Positions 42,113-51,046 of a DNA stretch of 64,000 bases are shown here, piece by piece; positions within the stretch are counted from its first letter, which is position 1; each line of letters starts with the position of its first letter. The position numbers and the translations under genes are program-made. Location of the stretch: contig CADBBB010000002.1 in the NCBI GenBank assembly GCA_902792795.1, positions 1 through 64,000 of the forward strand, written 5' to 3'. Origin of the DNA: an uncultured Spirochaetaceae bacterium. GTDB taxonomy: Bacteria > Spirochaetota > Spirochaetia > Treponematales > Treponemataceae. The notes beneath the pieces were generated by a model. It did not search any database. It saw only the letters and a program-made list of their open reading frames with translations, and was not told where the DNA came from.

Positions 42113-43138
42113 TTATTCGATGTTTTCGGCGATTTTAATCACTGTTTGCGTGATGTAGTCTTTGGCCTCGCGCTTTCCTTCTTCCATCAGCCAGGAAAAG
42201 AGGCGCTGGATTCCCATGTAGCCTTGCGTCTCAGGCTCTTGGTCAATCGTAAAGTCGATGAGGCCGCTGTTGAGGTATTTTATTACTTGCGGAACGGTGT
42301 CAAAAGCCAAGACGCGGATTTTTTCTTTTCCGCAATCTTGAACCGCGCGGCAAACTCCGCCGACGCCGGCCGCCGCGATGAAGATGCAGTTTATGTTGGA
42401 GTCTTCTTTTAGCGCCTTTAGCGTTTGCTCGTAAGAAATTTCGTCGCTGTCCAAGGACTCGATTTTGGCGCAAATTGAATACGGAATTTTATGCGCGTCG
42501 AGGCCAGACAAAAATCCCTTTATGCGCTCCTTGTGGCCGCGGATGTTGTAGGAGCCCGCTATGATAAGCGCGTTGAGTTTTTGGGGGCGCAGCAAATTCA
42601 ACATTCCCGCGGCGGTAAGGCCGGAGCGGACGTAGTCTGTTCCCACGTAGCATATTCTGCCGCTGTCGGGAATGTCGGTGTTGACGCTTACGACAGGAAT
42701 TCCTTTTTGCGCGATTTTGTTCACTTCCAACTGAACCTGAGGAGTGTCCAGCGTGGTGACGCAAAGGCCCGTGTAATCTTTTTTTGCCATCGCTTGCAAG
42801 GCCTTGACGTGGGTGTCAGTGTCGTAGCGCTCTGCGTGGACGACCTCGACGCTCACGCCGTAGTCGGCCAGCTCCCGTTGCGCCCGCTCAAAGCCTTTGA
42901 TCACGTCGTCAAAAAAGGGAATGGACTTTGCTGGCAAGAGGCAGCCGAATTTTATTTGCTGCTTGCGGGCGGCCAAGATTTTTCCGGCGCGGTTTGGAAC
43001 AAAGCCCATCTTTTGCGCCAGCTCGCGTATTTCTTGCGCCACTTGCGCGTTCACTCCGGGGCGGTTGTGCAAAACTCTGTCAACCGTTCCCCGCGAAACA
43101 CCCGCGGCCTTCGCAATGTCCTTAATTGTCACCGGCAT
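42113..43138 (-). CDS. LacI-family transcriptional regulator
   Basis: 341 residues with N-terminal HTH (VTIKDIAKAAGVSRGTVDRVLHNRPGVNAQVAQEI in two stretches; RGTVDRVL replaces the usual TVSRVL) and a periplasmic-binding-like sugar domain (KFGCLLPAKSIPFFDDVIKGFERAQRELADYG, GRICYVGTDYVRSG, VLAFDTVPQVIKYLNSG). The sensor half resembles ribose/galactose binders, which suits regulation of the ytf operon. GGAGACC precedes the ATG. An imperfect palindrome lies 36-57 bases upstream (43174-43195). Confidence 0.87.
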   Translation of the reverse strand: MPVTIKDIAKAAGVSRGTVDRVLHNRPGVNAQVAQEIRELAQKMGFVPNRAGKILAARKQQIKFGCLLPAKSIPFFDDVIKGFERAQRELADYGVSVEVVHAERYDTDTHVKALQAMAKKDYTGLCVTTLDTPQVQLEVNKIAQKGIPVVSVNTDIPDSGRICYVGTDYVRSGLTAAGMLNLLRPQKLNALIIAGSYNIRGHKERIKGFLSGLDAHKIPYSICAKIESLDSDEISYEQTLKALKEDSNINCIFIAAAGVGGVCRAVQDCGKEKIRVLAFDTVPQVIKYLNSGLIDFTIDQEPETQGYMGIQRLFSWLMEEGKREAKDYITQTVIKIAENIE

Positions 43139-43173
43139 TTATGGTCTCCAAACCTTCAAATTTCGCCCTTTTT

Positions 43174-43195
43174 CACATCGTGCGCGAGCACGGTG
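43174..43195. promoter_or_regulatory. Imperfect palindrome upstream of the LacI gene
   Basis: CACCGTGC TCGC GCACGATGTG (minus strand reading): the GTGC/GCAC arms are perfect with one mismatch further out. Possible self-regulation site. Confidence 0.4.
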
Positions 43196-43261
43196 ACAAA
43201 ATATTACGCTTTTTTTTGTGGTATGTCAACTGCCGCGCGGCAAACGCATTATGAATTCAAT

Positions 43262-43495
43262 AACAAAAAATGCTCCCAGTCGCGGATGCGTCCGATCTCG
43301 TTTCTGTTGGGAACGAGGCCTCTAAAGGTATTGCAGTCGCGCTAACGCGCTCCGCACGGCTCGGCGCCACTGTCTTGTCAGGCGCAAGGTGATTGCCCGC
43401 GCTCGCAAGAGCGCAAGTAAATAATTTCCTTATGCAAAACGGAGCGTAGCGACGTAGTGTCGCCGACGGCCGCCCCGCTCCTTACTGCGTTTTGC
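43262..43495 (-). repeat. Structured intergenic repeat, copy E2
   Basis: Minus-strand copy of the element at 29956-30210, with shared blocks in the same order. One hairpin (GCGCTC-TTGC-GAGCGC) is kept, while CTCGTT...AACGAG has two mismatches. With E3 this fills the gap between the LacI and TSCPD genes, which holds no gene. Confidence 0.75.
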
Positions 43496-43606
43496 TTTTT
43501 GAAGTTTATTCAACTGCCCGCTCCCGCGGGCTGGCAATCGCGCGTTTTTACCTTCTTCAGTACCTCGTGAGCAGCCGTTTGAATTTCCGCGAGAGCGTTT
43601 TTTGTT
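43487..43606 (+). repeat. Structured repeat, partial copy E3
   Basis: On the plus strand GTTTTGC..GAAGTTTATTCAACTGC..GGCAATC repeats the second quarter of E1; it carries a hairpin GCCCGC-TCCC-GCGGGC and ends GAGAGCGTTTTTTG. Head-to-head with E2 and degenerate. Confidence 0.55.
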
Positions 43607-43681
43607 GTCTTTCCATAATGCGGAAGTCTTGGTATTTACAGAACGCGTTTGATGCGCCAAAATATGCGGGAGGAGTATTTT

Positions 43682-43930
43682 ATGGGACACGTAACTTTTA
43701 AACCGCAGGGCGTTTGCTCTGTTCAGATTGACTTTGACTTGGAAGAAGGAAAGATTCACGACTTGAAATTTCAGGGCGGCTGCAACGGAAACTTAAAGGC
43801 AATCGGCCGCTTGGTCGAAGGCCGCGACGCAAAAGAAATTGCCGGCATCCTGCGCGGAAACGACTGCAAGGGCCGCGGCACCTCATGCGCCGACCAATTC
43901 GCGCAAGCCTTGGAGCAAGCGACGGCGTAA
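43682..43930 (+). CDS. TSCPD-domain protein (TIGR03905 type)
   Basis: 82 residues: GVCSVQIDFDLEEGKIHDLKFQGGCNGNLKAI, LVEGRDAKEIAGILRGNDCKGRGTSCADQFAQAL. The pattern is that of the family named after TSCPD, here TSCAD. The four Cys positions suggest metal binding. Function unknown; a related domain forms the tail of some ribonucleotide reductases. GGGAGGAG precedes ATG 43682. Followed after three bases by a PARG-like gene. Confidence 0.85.
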   Translation: MGHVTFKPQGVCSVQIDFDLEEGKIHDLKFQGGCNGNLKAIGRLVEGRDAKEIAGILRGNDCKGRGTSCADQFAQALEQATA

Positions 43931-43933
43931 GTT

Positions 43934-44782
43934 ATGCGCGAAGACAACATCGAAATTTTTAAGGACACCGAACGCCTCTGCAAAACAAACGCGGCGCTCG
44001 CCAGCGCGATAAAGGAATCCAGCGCGGCGCAAAAACTTTTTTTGGAAGGCGACGCTATTGGCGAAACGGCGGCAAGTCAAAAAAACCGCTTCGACCAAGA
44101 CGCGAAAATCGTCGTGTCCAAAAAACGCACGTTTGAGGCGGCCTACGGTTACAAAGACACAGGAATGGCGGTGGCCGTCCTTAATTTCGCGTCGGCTTCC
44201 AATCCGGGCGGCGGCGTGGTGAACGGCTCTTCCGCGCAAGAAGAATGCCTTTGCCGTTGCTCAACTCTTTACTTTAACTTGAACGAAAATTCCAACTGGG
44301 AAAATTTTTACATGCCTCACCGCCGCGACGGAAACCCGCTCCACAACGACGACATAATTTACACGCCCGGCGTTGTTGTCTTTAAGTCCGACGCGGCCTA
44401 CCCAAAATTGCTGGCCGAGCGAGACTGGCAAAAACTGAACGTCATAACATGCGCCGCTCCCAACCTGCGCGAGCGGCCCAGCAACCGCTACAATAGCGGC
44501 GACGGATTTGAGGCCGTCAACATAAGCGACGCGGACTTGCAAGCCCTCCACGAAAAGCGCGCCCGCCGCATTTTGGACGTCGCCGCCTATGGTCAAAACG
44601 ACGCGGTAATCCTAGGCGCCTTTGGCTGCGGCGCCTTCCGCAACAAGCCTCAAGTCGTGGCCGCCGCCTACAAAAACGTCTTGGCCGACTACCGCCGCGC
44701 CTTTAAGGTGATTGAGTTTGCCGTTTATTGCTCCCCGCGCGACGAGGAGAATTTTTTGGTCTTTAGGCGCGCGTTGGGGTGA
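43934..44782 (+). CDS. TIGR02452/microbial PARG-like ADP-ribose hydrolase
   Basis: 282 residues with a macrodomain. The PARG signature GGG-X(6-8)-QEE is ASNPGGGVVNGSSAQEE, including the two catalytic Glu, and the C-terminal DAVILGAFGCGAFRNKP is the macrodomain loop. It should remove ADP-ribose from proteins or nucleic acids. No ADP-ribosyltransferase is seen nearby, so the modification it reverses is unknown. Co-transcribed with TSCPD. Confidence 0.88.
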   Translation: MREDNIEIFKDTERLCKTNAALASAIKESSAAQKLFLEGDAIGETAASQKNRFDQDAKIVVSKKRTFEAAYGYKDTGMAVAVLNFASASNPGGGVVNGSSAQEECLCRCSTLYFNLNENSNWENFYMPHRRDGNPLHNDDIIYTPGVVVFKSDAAYPKLLAERDWQKLNVITCAAPNLRERPSNRYNSGDGFEAVNISDADLQALHEKRARRILDVAAYGQNDAVILGAFGCGAFRNKPQVVAAAYKNVLADYRRAFKVIEFAVYCSPRDEENFLVFRRALG

Positions 44783-44818
44783 AACCGCTCGTGTTTTTGC
44801 TTGCAAGACATTAACGGT

Positions 44819-45250
44819 TTATTCGAGCGGATTTGCCGCGTCCCTACGGACGCTAATCCCGCGCCCATAATATTCTTCCAGCGCTTGAATGGTTGCGGGG
44901 CTTGCGTTTTGGGCGATAAAGTCCAGCGTTTCTTGCGCGATTCCGTATGGCGGCTGTTGTCGCGAGCAAATGCGGTCTTCTTTTGAGGGCCGCATTTTTG
45001 TCACTATCATCTCATCAATCGAAACTTTGTAAAGCTTCGCTAAGACGACAAGATTGTCCAAGCGGGGCAAAAATTTTTCCCGCTCGTCTTCCCAAATGTA
45101 AATTGATTGCGGATTTTCCATTCCAAAAAGTTTTTGAATTTGCGCTATCGAAATCTTGCGCTTTTCGCGCAGCGCCTTGAGCCGCTTTGAAGTCGCCGGC
45201 GCGTCGATTATGGGAAAAGCGAATGTAGGGCTGATTTTAAAATTCGCCAT
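44819..45250 (-). CDS. Cro/C1-type HTH regulator
   Basis: About 143 residues. An HTH_XRE motif (LREKRKISIAQIQKLFGMENPQSIYIWEDERE in two stretches) follows an N-terminal arm, then a helical tail ending with IQALEEYYGRG. TTGGCA, 17 bases and TATAGT lie just upstream of ATG 45250 (four-base gap); longer starts at 45274 and 45283 are possible. The target is unknown. Confidence 0.75.
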   Translation of the reverse strand: MANFKISPTFAFPIIDAPATSKRLKALREKRKISIAQIQKLFGMENPQSIYIWEDEREKFLPRLDNLVVLAKLYKVSIDEMIVTKMRPSKEDRICSRQQPPYGIAQETLDFIAQNASPATIQALEEYYGRGISVRRDAANPLE

Positions 45251-45309
45251 ATCTACTATAAAAGATAACGCCATTTTTGCCAAAAGGCAAGTTTCGCCAG
45301 CGCTTTTAA

Positions 45310-45328
45310 ATTAAGTTACAAACTTAAT
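45310..45328. promoter_or_regulatory. Perfect palindrome ATTAAGTT-ACA-AACTTAAT
   Basis: 8+8 inverted repeat about 50 bases before the hypothetical gene at 45381 (with TAGAAT at 45350-45355) and 60 bases from the HTH start; a likely operator for either. Confidence 0.5.
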
Positions 45329-45380
45329 GTTTTTTGCTTGCGCCGCGGGTAGAATTAGGGGCATGAATTAGGAGGCACTT

Positions 45381-45812
45381 ATGCAGATGGACGACGAAAA
45401 AATCACTTTTGAAAACATTCTCGTCACGCCGTTGGAACGGTGGATTGACGCGGACGTTGATTTGGATCCTGTCGCGGTGGAACGGTTGAATCGCCTAGCC
45501 GCGCTGTCCAACCAAAGCGTGGACAATGTGCTGAACCACATTCTGGTAGATTTTTTTGCGGAACATTTGGAACTTTCGGAACTGAACGCCGCCACCCTGC
45601 GCGCGGCGGCAAAAAAATGCCCTTGCATTATTATTTTGGAAAACGGAAAGCCAATCGCCCGCGTAAAAATGATTTCCTGGGTAGACGGAAAAATGATTTT
45701 TACTTCTGAAAAAACTCCGCCCAAAAACCGCCGCCCCGCCGCGCAAGCGGAACCGATCGCAAAGCGTGACCAGTTTGTCACAGCGGCCAGCGCTGTGGGG
45801 GAATTGGGGTAA
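45381..45812 (+). CDS. Hypothetical protein with RHH-like N-terminus
   Basis: 143 residues. LDPVAVERLNRLAALSNQSVDNVLNHILVDFFAEH (two stretches) resembles the beta-helix-helix of CopG/RHH DNA-binding proteins; a later IILENGKPIARVKMIS looks like the YefM/Phd-type strand (G-K-P-x-A). No named family recognised. AGGAGG lies just before ATG 45381. It could be an antitoxin without its toxin; an inference. Confidence 0.55.
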   Translation: MQMDDEKITFENILVTPLERWIDADVDLDPVAVERLNRLAALSNQSVDNVLNHILVDFFAEHLELSELNAATLRAAAKKCPCIIILENGKPIARVKMISWVDGKMIFTSEKTPPKNRRPAAQAEPIAKRDQFVTAASAVGELG

Positions 45813-45823
45813 GGTGAAAAATG

Positions 45824-45852
45824 TTGCAAAATGCCGAAAAATGCTGTAAAAT
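45824..45852 (+). promoter_or_regulatory. Promoter of the mazEF-like remnant
   Basis: TTGCAA (45824-45829), 17 bases, TAAAAT (45847-45852), with a leader and GGAG before ATG 45869. Confidence 0.7.
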
Positions 45853-45868
45853 TCTGTTTGGAGATTTT

Positions 45869-46075
45869 ATGGCAGACGCTCTTGAAGATGTTGAAAATAT
45901 GGTTTTGTCCTTTTCTTTGGCGGAACAGATTCGCTTGTTAAATTTTGTCGCGGACAACATAAATAAGAAAACTTCAATTTTGTCCAAAGAATTGTCAGAA
46001 ACGGATTCCTTGCAAAAAATTCGGGATTCAAGTTTGGCGACAGTTTGGGAGAGCGTAAAAAATGATACGTGGTGA
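45869..46075 (+). CDS. MazE-like antitoxin candidate
   Basis: 68 residues, acidic N-terminus (MADALEDVENMVLSFSLAEQIRLLNFVADNI) with an amphipathic helix. The stop overlaps the start of a MazF N-terminal fragment, as antitoxin and toxin genes commonly do. No DNA-binding fold is obvious. Named from context. Confidence 0.55.
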   Translation: MADALEDVENMVLSFSLAEQIRLLNFVADNINKKTSILSKELSETDSLQKIRDSSLATVWESVKNDTW

Positions 46076-46157
46076 TGTTTATATGCTTGATTTTGGCATG
46101 CCTATTGGCAGCGAGCCGGAAATGTGCAGGCCAGTGTATAATTCTATGATCTTCTAA
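46062..46157 (+). pseudogene. Truncated MazF/PemK toxin
   Basis: 31 codons reading MIRGDVYMLDFGMPIGSEP...CRPV, the first strand of MazF (RGDVY, GSE..RPV), then a shift to non-family sequence and TAA at 46155. About 80 residues, including the rest of the RNase fold, are missing. The break coincides with the start of the AT-rich Res/Mod island. Confidence 0.72.
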
Positions 46158-46160
46158 ATT

Positions 46161-49076
46161 ATGCTTCACACAATGATTCGAAAAGCCTGTACAAAATGGT
46201 TCTCTTCTGATGATTGCAAAATAAAAAGCTTGCTTTCCTATATGATTTCGACAGGGGAACTGCGTGATGCGCAGATAGAAGCAATAAAGACATATCTTTT
46301 TTTGAAAATAGCCTGTGATAACAAGCCCCTTTATGAGCTCTTTTGTAATGGCGCATTTAATTCCATTTCGGAAGAAGAATTGAATGGCATGGAACTTTCA
46401 ACTCTTGCCCGCGAAATTCTTTTGAATAATAAAGCAGCCCTTGCATTGTATGAATATGCTTCACAGAAAAACGAAAAGGGTGAGCAGGTTTCTGTAAAAC
46501 TTGCAGATGAAATAAAAAAGAATCCACAAAATATAGATTACGAAGCCATATTCAAAAAGATATTCTATGGCGTTACTTATTCCGATTATCTTTTCAGTCT
46601 TCCAATGGGGGCTGGGAAAACATTCCTGATGGCGGCTTTCATTTATCTTGATTTGTATTTTGCGTTACAAAATCCAGCTGACAAACGGTTTGCCAGAAAT
46701 TTCATTATTTTGGCTCCCTCCGGCTTAAAAACTTCGGTTATTCCAAGCCTTAGAACAATTCAGGAATTTAATCCGGCCTGGGTTTTGCCAGAACCAACAG
46801 CCAGCGAAATAAAAAAGCAGTTGATTTTTGAAGTTTTGGATGAAAACAAATCTGCAAAAAAATCAAACCGAGCTAAAAATCCGAATGTTCAGAAGCTGGC
46901 TTTACATCAGCCATTTGAGGATTTAACAGGCCTTGTGGCCGTAACAAATGCTGAGAAGGTTATTCTTGACGGACTTGTTCGTGCAGAACAGGGAGAATTA
47001 TTTGAAGAAAGTTCGGAAACAAAAGACCGTGAGGCAAATGAACTTCGTTACTGGATTGGGAAGCTCCCACAGCTTTCTGTTTTTATAGACGAGGTTCATC
47101 ATGCAACAGATGGTGACATAAAACTACGCTCTGTGGTGAACCGTTGGGCAAATGGTGAAAAGAAAAATGTGACAAATGTAATCGGCTTTTCTGGTACACC
47201 ATACTTGGATAAAGCAGAAAAAATACCTGTTACAGATTCTCTTTCTGTTGCCTCGTCTGATATTTCTAATACCGTTTATTATTATCCGCTTGTAGACGCA
47301 ATAGGAAACTTCTTGAAATATCCAACCGTAAAGGTTTCTGACAATAAAGACAGTATGCAGATTGTTGAAAGCGGTGTGCGTGAATTCTTACAAAAATATA
47401 AAGACACCGTTTACGACCGCTCGCCACGCACACTACAGGCTAAACTTGCAGTTTATTGCGGAAAAGGAATAGATTTTCTTGAAGAAGAAGTTTATCCATT
47501 TATTTCAAATCTCATCATGGAGTACGGACTGAATCCTAATGAGCATATTTTACGCTATCATGACGGAAATAAAAATCATCCTAAGCCACAGGATAGTGAT
47601 TATCAGTTCAGGATCCTTGATAGAAGTGAATCAAAAATACGAATAATTCTCCTTTGTCAGATTGGAAAAGAAGGATGGAACTGCAGGAGCCTTGCAGGGG
47701 TGATTCTTTCGCAAGAGGGGGATTGTCCTACAAATATGGTTTTGCAAACTTCATGTAGATGTTTACGTCAGGTGGAGCGTGGTAAAAAAGAAACTGCCTT
47801 AATATATTTAAATGAGACAAATGCGGAAAAACTAAAAAAGCAACTTGAGCAACAGCAGCATATCAATCTTGATGAATTCCAGAAGGGCTCAAGAGGTGCT
47901 ACCGAAACGCTTAACAGATATAATCGTAGTGAGCATTTAAAGCTTCCTCCAATACCGCTGTATCAATATTCAATTAAATATGACACTCTGCTTGTGGAAG
48001 AGCCTGATACTGAAAATGTTATTTCAAATGCTGTAAAAAATTCTGAGCAGAAAGCAGTTATAAATAAACAGTTTGATGTCAGGAAAGCAGATTTCACAAA
48101 TATCGATATTGATTCTTCTGAGCATGGAAAACTTCCGGCACGATACAATACTTGGCTTTATGAAATAGCGAGAGAGAGTTTTGGTTTTGTAACAATTGCA
48201 AAACTCCATGAACATGACAAGGCATTGCGCAAGGTCTTTAATGAAGTCTCATATAAAGCTGATGGCGAGATATATTTCAGTTCTCATTATGACATACAAA
48301 AATTAAATTCACTTATCAGAACTGCCTTTTATGAAAAACGAGATTTTTCTGTCAGGGAAGAGTTTATAAAAGAATCAGTAAGATTGCTGTGCATAGAACA
48401 GTTTTCGCCACAAGTCGAAGTTGCGTCATCTAAAATTAAGGATTATTATCCTGAAGAAAACGAAGTTCAAAAGATAATTGACGCAGATAAATCTGGAAAA
48501 ACTGAAATTGATGAAAAGACAAAAGCTGCCGTTACAGCTCTCCGTGCAGCAGGTTTGAACAAAGAGGCTGTTGATATTGAAAATAAGGCTTGCCCTTATC
48601 CAAATAAAGACCGGACTTTTCATTACCTTCCATATAAAACAGACAGTTCTTTTGAACAGAAATTTCTTGACGAAGTATTAAAGGAAGAGTGTGTATCAAA
48701 ATACAATCTTGAAGTTTATTATAACGGAGACCGCACGCTGACTGATTTTAGGATTCATTGCTACAAAAAGAATAGCGGTAAAAAGTCCTGGGCTAATGTG
48801 GGTGAATATACACCTGACTTTATCATCTTGCAAAGGAAATCAGAAAACGAAGTTGGAAAAGTTTTAATTGTTGAAACAAAAGGCAGCTTATATGCAAATG
48901 ACCCGAATTTCATTGCCCGCAGGGAATTTGTTGAGCAGTATTTTATAAAGATGAACAATGAAAAAACAGGCGCTGAAAAATTCTCATATCTTTATCTGCA
49001 AGATAATGAGTCGGACGAAGAAAGAATTAAAAAGACAATCATCCATGTTAATGCATTTTTTGGGGAGGAAATGTAA
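46161..49076 (+). CDS. Type III-like restriction enzyme Res (helicase-nuclease)
   Basis: 971 residues. SF2 helicase: Walker A LPMGAGKTFLMA (about 148-158), the DExH-type IDEVHH (about 313), and C-terminal VGFSGTPYL, TSCRCLRQ (motif VI). A PD-(D/E)xK nuclease near residues 885-910 reads TPDFIILQ...VLIVETKG. It needs the Mod subunit to recognise the site. ATG 46161 versus 46173 is not settled, as neither has a clear ribosome binding site. First gene of the island operon. Confidence 0.88.
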   Translation: MLHTMIRKACTKWFSSDDCKIKSLLSYMISTGELRDAQIEAIKTYLFLKIACDNKPLYELFCNGAFNSISEEELNGMELSTLAREILLNNKAALALYEYASQKNEKGEQVSVKLADEIKKNPQNIDYEAIFKKIFYGVTYSDYLFSLPMGAGKTFLMAAFIYLDLYFALQNPADKRFARNFIILAPSGLKTSVIPSLRTIQEFNPAWVLPEPTASEIKKQLIFEVLDENKSAKKSNRAKNPNVQKLALHQPFEDLTGLVAVTNAEKVILDGLVRAEQGELFEESSETKDREANELRYWIGKLPQLSVFIDEVHHATDGDIKLRSVVNRWANGEKKNVTNVIGFSGTPYLDKAEKIPVTDSLSVASSDISNTVYYYPLVDAIGNFLKYPTVKVSDNKDSMQIVESGVREFLQKYKDTVYDRSPRTLQAKLAVYCGKGIDFLEEEVYPFISNLIMEYGLNPNEHILRYHDGNKNHPKPQDSDYQFRILDRSESKIRIILLCQIGKEGWNCRSLAGVILSQEGDCPTNMVLQTSCRCLRQVERGKKETALIYLNETNAEKLKKQLEQQQHINLDEFQKGSRGATETLNRYNRSEHLKLPPIPLYQYSIKYDTLLVEEPDTENVISNAVKNSEQKAVINKQFDVRKADFTNIDIDSSEHGKLPARYNTWLYEIARESFGFVTIAKLHEHDKALRKVFNEVSYKADGEIYFSSHYDIQKLNSLIRTAFYEKRDFSVREEFIKESVRLLCIEQFSPQVEVASSKIKDYYPEENEVQKIIDADKSGKTEIDEKTKAAVTALRAAGLNKEAVDIENKACPYPNKDRTFHYLPYKTDSSFEQKFLDEVLKEECVSKYNLEVYYNGDRTLTDFRIHCYKKNSGKKSWANVGEYTPDFIILQRKSENEVGKVLIVETKGSLYANDPNFIARREFVEQYFIKMNNEKTGAEKFSYLYLQDNESDEERIKKTIIHVNAFFGEEM

Positions 49077-50111
49077 ATGGCAAAGAAGCAAAAAAAAGAA
49101 GTTACAATTAGAAGTTCCGCCGCTGAATATCTTACTTACATTGCAGCAACAGGTGATTCTCCTGAAAGTTATGAAATGAGATATGAAGACGAGAATATCT
49201 GGCTGACCCAAAAAATGATGGCAGCTTTATATGATGTTGATGTTGCAAATATAAATTATCATCTTAAAAAAATCTATGACGATGGAGAATTAACAAAAGA
49301 GGCAACTATTAAAAATTTTTTAATAGTTCAAAATGAGGGAACCCGAACTGTTTCTCGTGAGGTTGTGCACTATAATCTTCAGATGATTATTGCTGTTGGT
49401 TTTAAAGTAAATAATGAGCGTGCCGTTAGGTTTAGAAAATGGGCTGGTCAAATTGTCAAGGATTACACAATTCAAGGCTGGACAATGGACAAAGAGCGAC
49501 TGAAAAAAGGACACATGTTTACAGATGAATATTTTGAGCGCCAGCTCCAACAAATCAGGGAAATAAGGCTTTCAGAAAGAAAGTTTTATCAAAAGGTTAC
49601 TGACTTATATGCGACGGCCTTTGATTATGACAAGGATGCTGCTACAACAAAAGAATTCTTTAAGATGGTGCAGAATAAAATGCATTATGCTGTACACAGG
49701 CATACGGCAGCAGAACTAATTGTTGAGCGTGCGGATTCAAAAAAAGAACACATGGGACTTACAACTTGGGAAAATGCACCTTCTGGAAAAATCATAAAAG
49801 CAGACGTAACTATTGCAAAAAACTATTTATCAGAAAAGGAAATGAGTTTTATGGAGAGACTTGTTTCTTTATATCTTGATTATGCCGAATTACAGGCAGA
49901 GCGACACATTCCTATGAGCATGGAAGATTGGGCAAAACGTTTGGATGGTTTTTTGGAATTCAACGGAAATGAAATTTTAACAGGACCAGGAAAAATAAGC
50001 GCAGAACAGGCAAAGCTTCATGCGGAAAGCGAATTTGAAAAATACAGAATTGTACAGGATAGATTGTTTAAGAGCGATTATGATTTGTTCTTAGAGGAGC
50101 TTGAAAAATGA
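49077..50111 (+). CDS. RhuM-family protein
   Basis: 344 residues. The RhuM core WLTQKMMAALYDVDVANINYHLKKIYDDGEL, TVSREVVHYNLQMIIAVGFKVNN and RAVRFRKWAGQIVKDY is complete. Named after a Salmonella pathogenicity-island protein; function unproven, frequently next to type I/III restriction genes. It contains a winged-helix-like N-terminus, so DNA binding is likely. Its ATG directly follows the Res stop, with GGAGG upstream, and its stop overlaps the next gene. Confidence 0.9.
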   Translation: MAKKQKKEVTIRSSAAEYLTYIAATGDSPESYEMRYEDENIWLTQKMMAALYDVDVANINYHLKKIYDDGELTKEATIKNFLIVQNEGTRTVSREVVHYNLQMIIAVGFKVNNERAVRFRKWAGQIVKDYTIQGWTMDKERLKKGHMFTDEYFERQLQQIREIRLSERKFYQKVTDLYATAFDYDKDAATTKEFFKMVQNKMHYAVHRHTAAELIVERADSKKEHMGLTTWENAPSGKIIKADVTIAKNYLSEKEMSFMERLVSLYLDYAELQAERHIPMSMEDWAKRLDGFLEFNGNEILTGPGKISAEQAKLHAESEFEKYRIVQDRLFKSDYDLFLEELEK

Positions 50112-51031
50112 TTTTTGAACTATTCTCTCAACGGAATGCAGAAAAAAAAGATATTGATGTATATGAATATGAAAATTTTCCTCAAGAATTTCGAAACCAA
50201 GTATTTTTTATCATTTCTGATTTTGTCAGTTTGTATAAAGATAACTATAAAAATTCTCCAAAAATTATTTATACAAACATTTATGACATATATATACGCC
50301 AAAAAGGCTTAAAAGAACTAATTGATTATGGTAGAAATAACTCTGTAGAATATGAAATAGAAATCTTTATTAGCCAATCTGAAGGGAAAGATTTTATTGA
50401 CTTTATCGACCTAACTTTTCAATGCATCGATAAAGTCTTAAGAAATCAAAGTTTTCATGGATACAGTTCTGCTCATGAAGGAGAAAATGAACAGGCTGAC
50501 AATGCAATAAAAGAATTAAATTACCGTTTGCGACAACATGGCCTTGGATATGAATTTGTGGATGGACAAATAATAAAAAAATCAAATGAACTTATTCACC
50601 AAGAGATTGTAAAACCTGCTTTGGTATTACTGCATAATAAAAAATTCAAAGGTGCAGAGGATGAGTTCTTAAAAGCATTTGAAGATTATAAAAATGGTAA
50701 TAATAAAGATGCTTTAATGAATGCTCAAAGGGCTTTTGAAAGTACAATGAAATGCATTTGTAAAGAGAAAAAGATTTTTTATAAGGAAGAGGATACTTCA
50801 AGAGCATTGGTAAAGCATCTTATCGAAAATGGATTTTTACCGGCATACCAAGATAGTTTTATGAATAATCTCGAACAAGTTTTAAGTGGTGGTCTGCCAA
50901 CAGTTAGAAATAAAGAAGCTGGACATGGGCAGGGAGATGAAGTTAAAACGGTAGATAATACGCTTGTTGAATATGCAATTCATTTGGCCGCAACAAATAT
51001 TGTTTATCTAGTATCATTATTAAAAAAATAA
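50108..51031 (+). CDS. HEPN/AbiJ-like protein (STM4504/CBY_0614 type)
   Basis: 307 residues. The N-terminal half (FELFSQRNAEKK...YENFPQEFRNQVF) resembles the STM4504/CBY_0614 and AbiJ N-terminal families. The C-terminal part has the HEPN RNase motif R-x5-H in RNKEAGHGQGD, preceded by AQRAFESTMKCIC. HEPN RNases cut RNA during phage infection. ATGA overlap with rhuM makes it part of the restriction operon. Confidence 0.75.
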   Translation: MIFELFSQRNAEKKDIDVYEYENFPQEFRNQVFFIISDFVSLYKDNYKNSPKIIYTNIYDIYIRQKGLKELIDYGRNNSVEYEIEIFISQSEGKDFIDFIDLTFQCIDKVLRNQSFHGYSSAHEGENEQADNAIKELNYRLRQHGLGYEFVDGQIIKKSNELIHQEIVKPALVLLHNKKFKGAEDEFLKAFEDYKNGNNKDALMNAQRAFESTMKCICKEKKIFYKEEDTSRALVKHLIENGFLPAYQDSFMNNLEQVLSGGLPTVRNKEAGHGQGDEVKTVDNTLVEYAIHLAATNIVYLVSLLKK

Positions 51032-51046
51032 AACAGGAGACCACAA

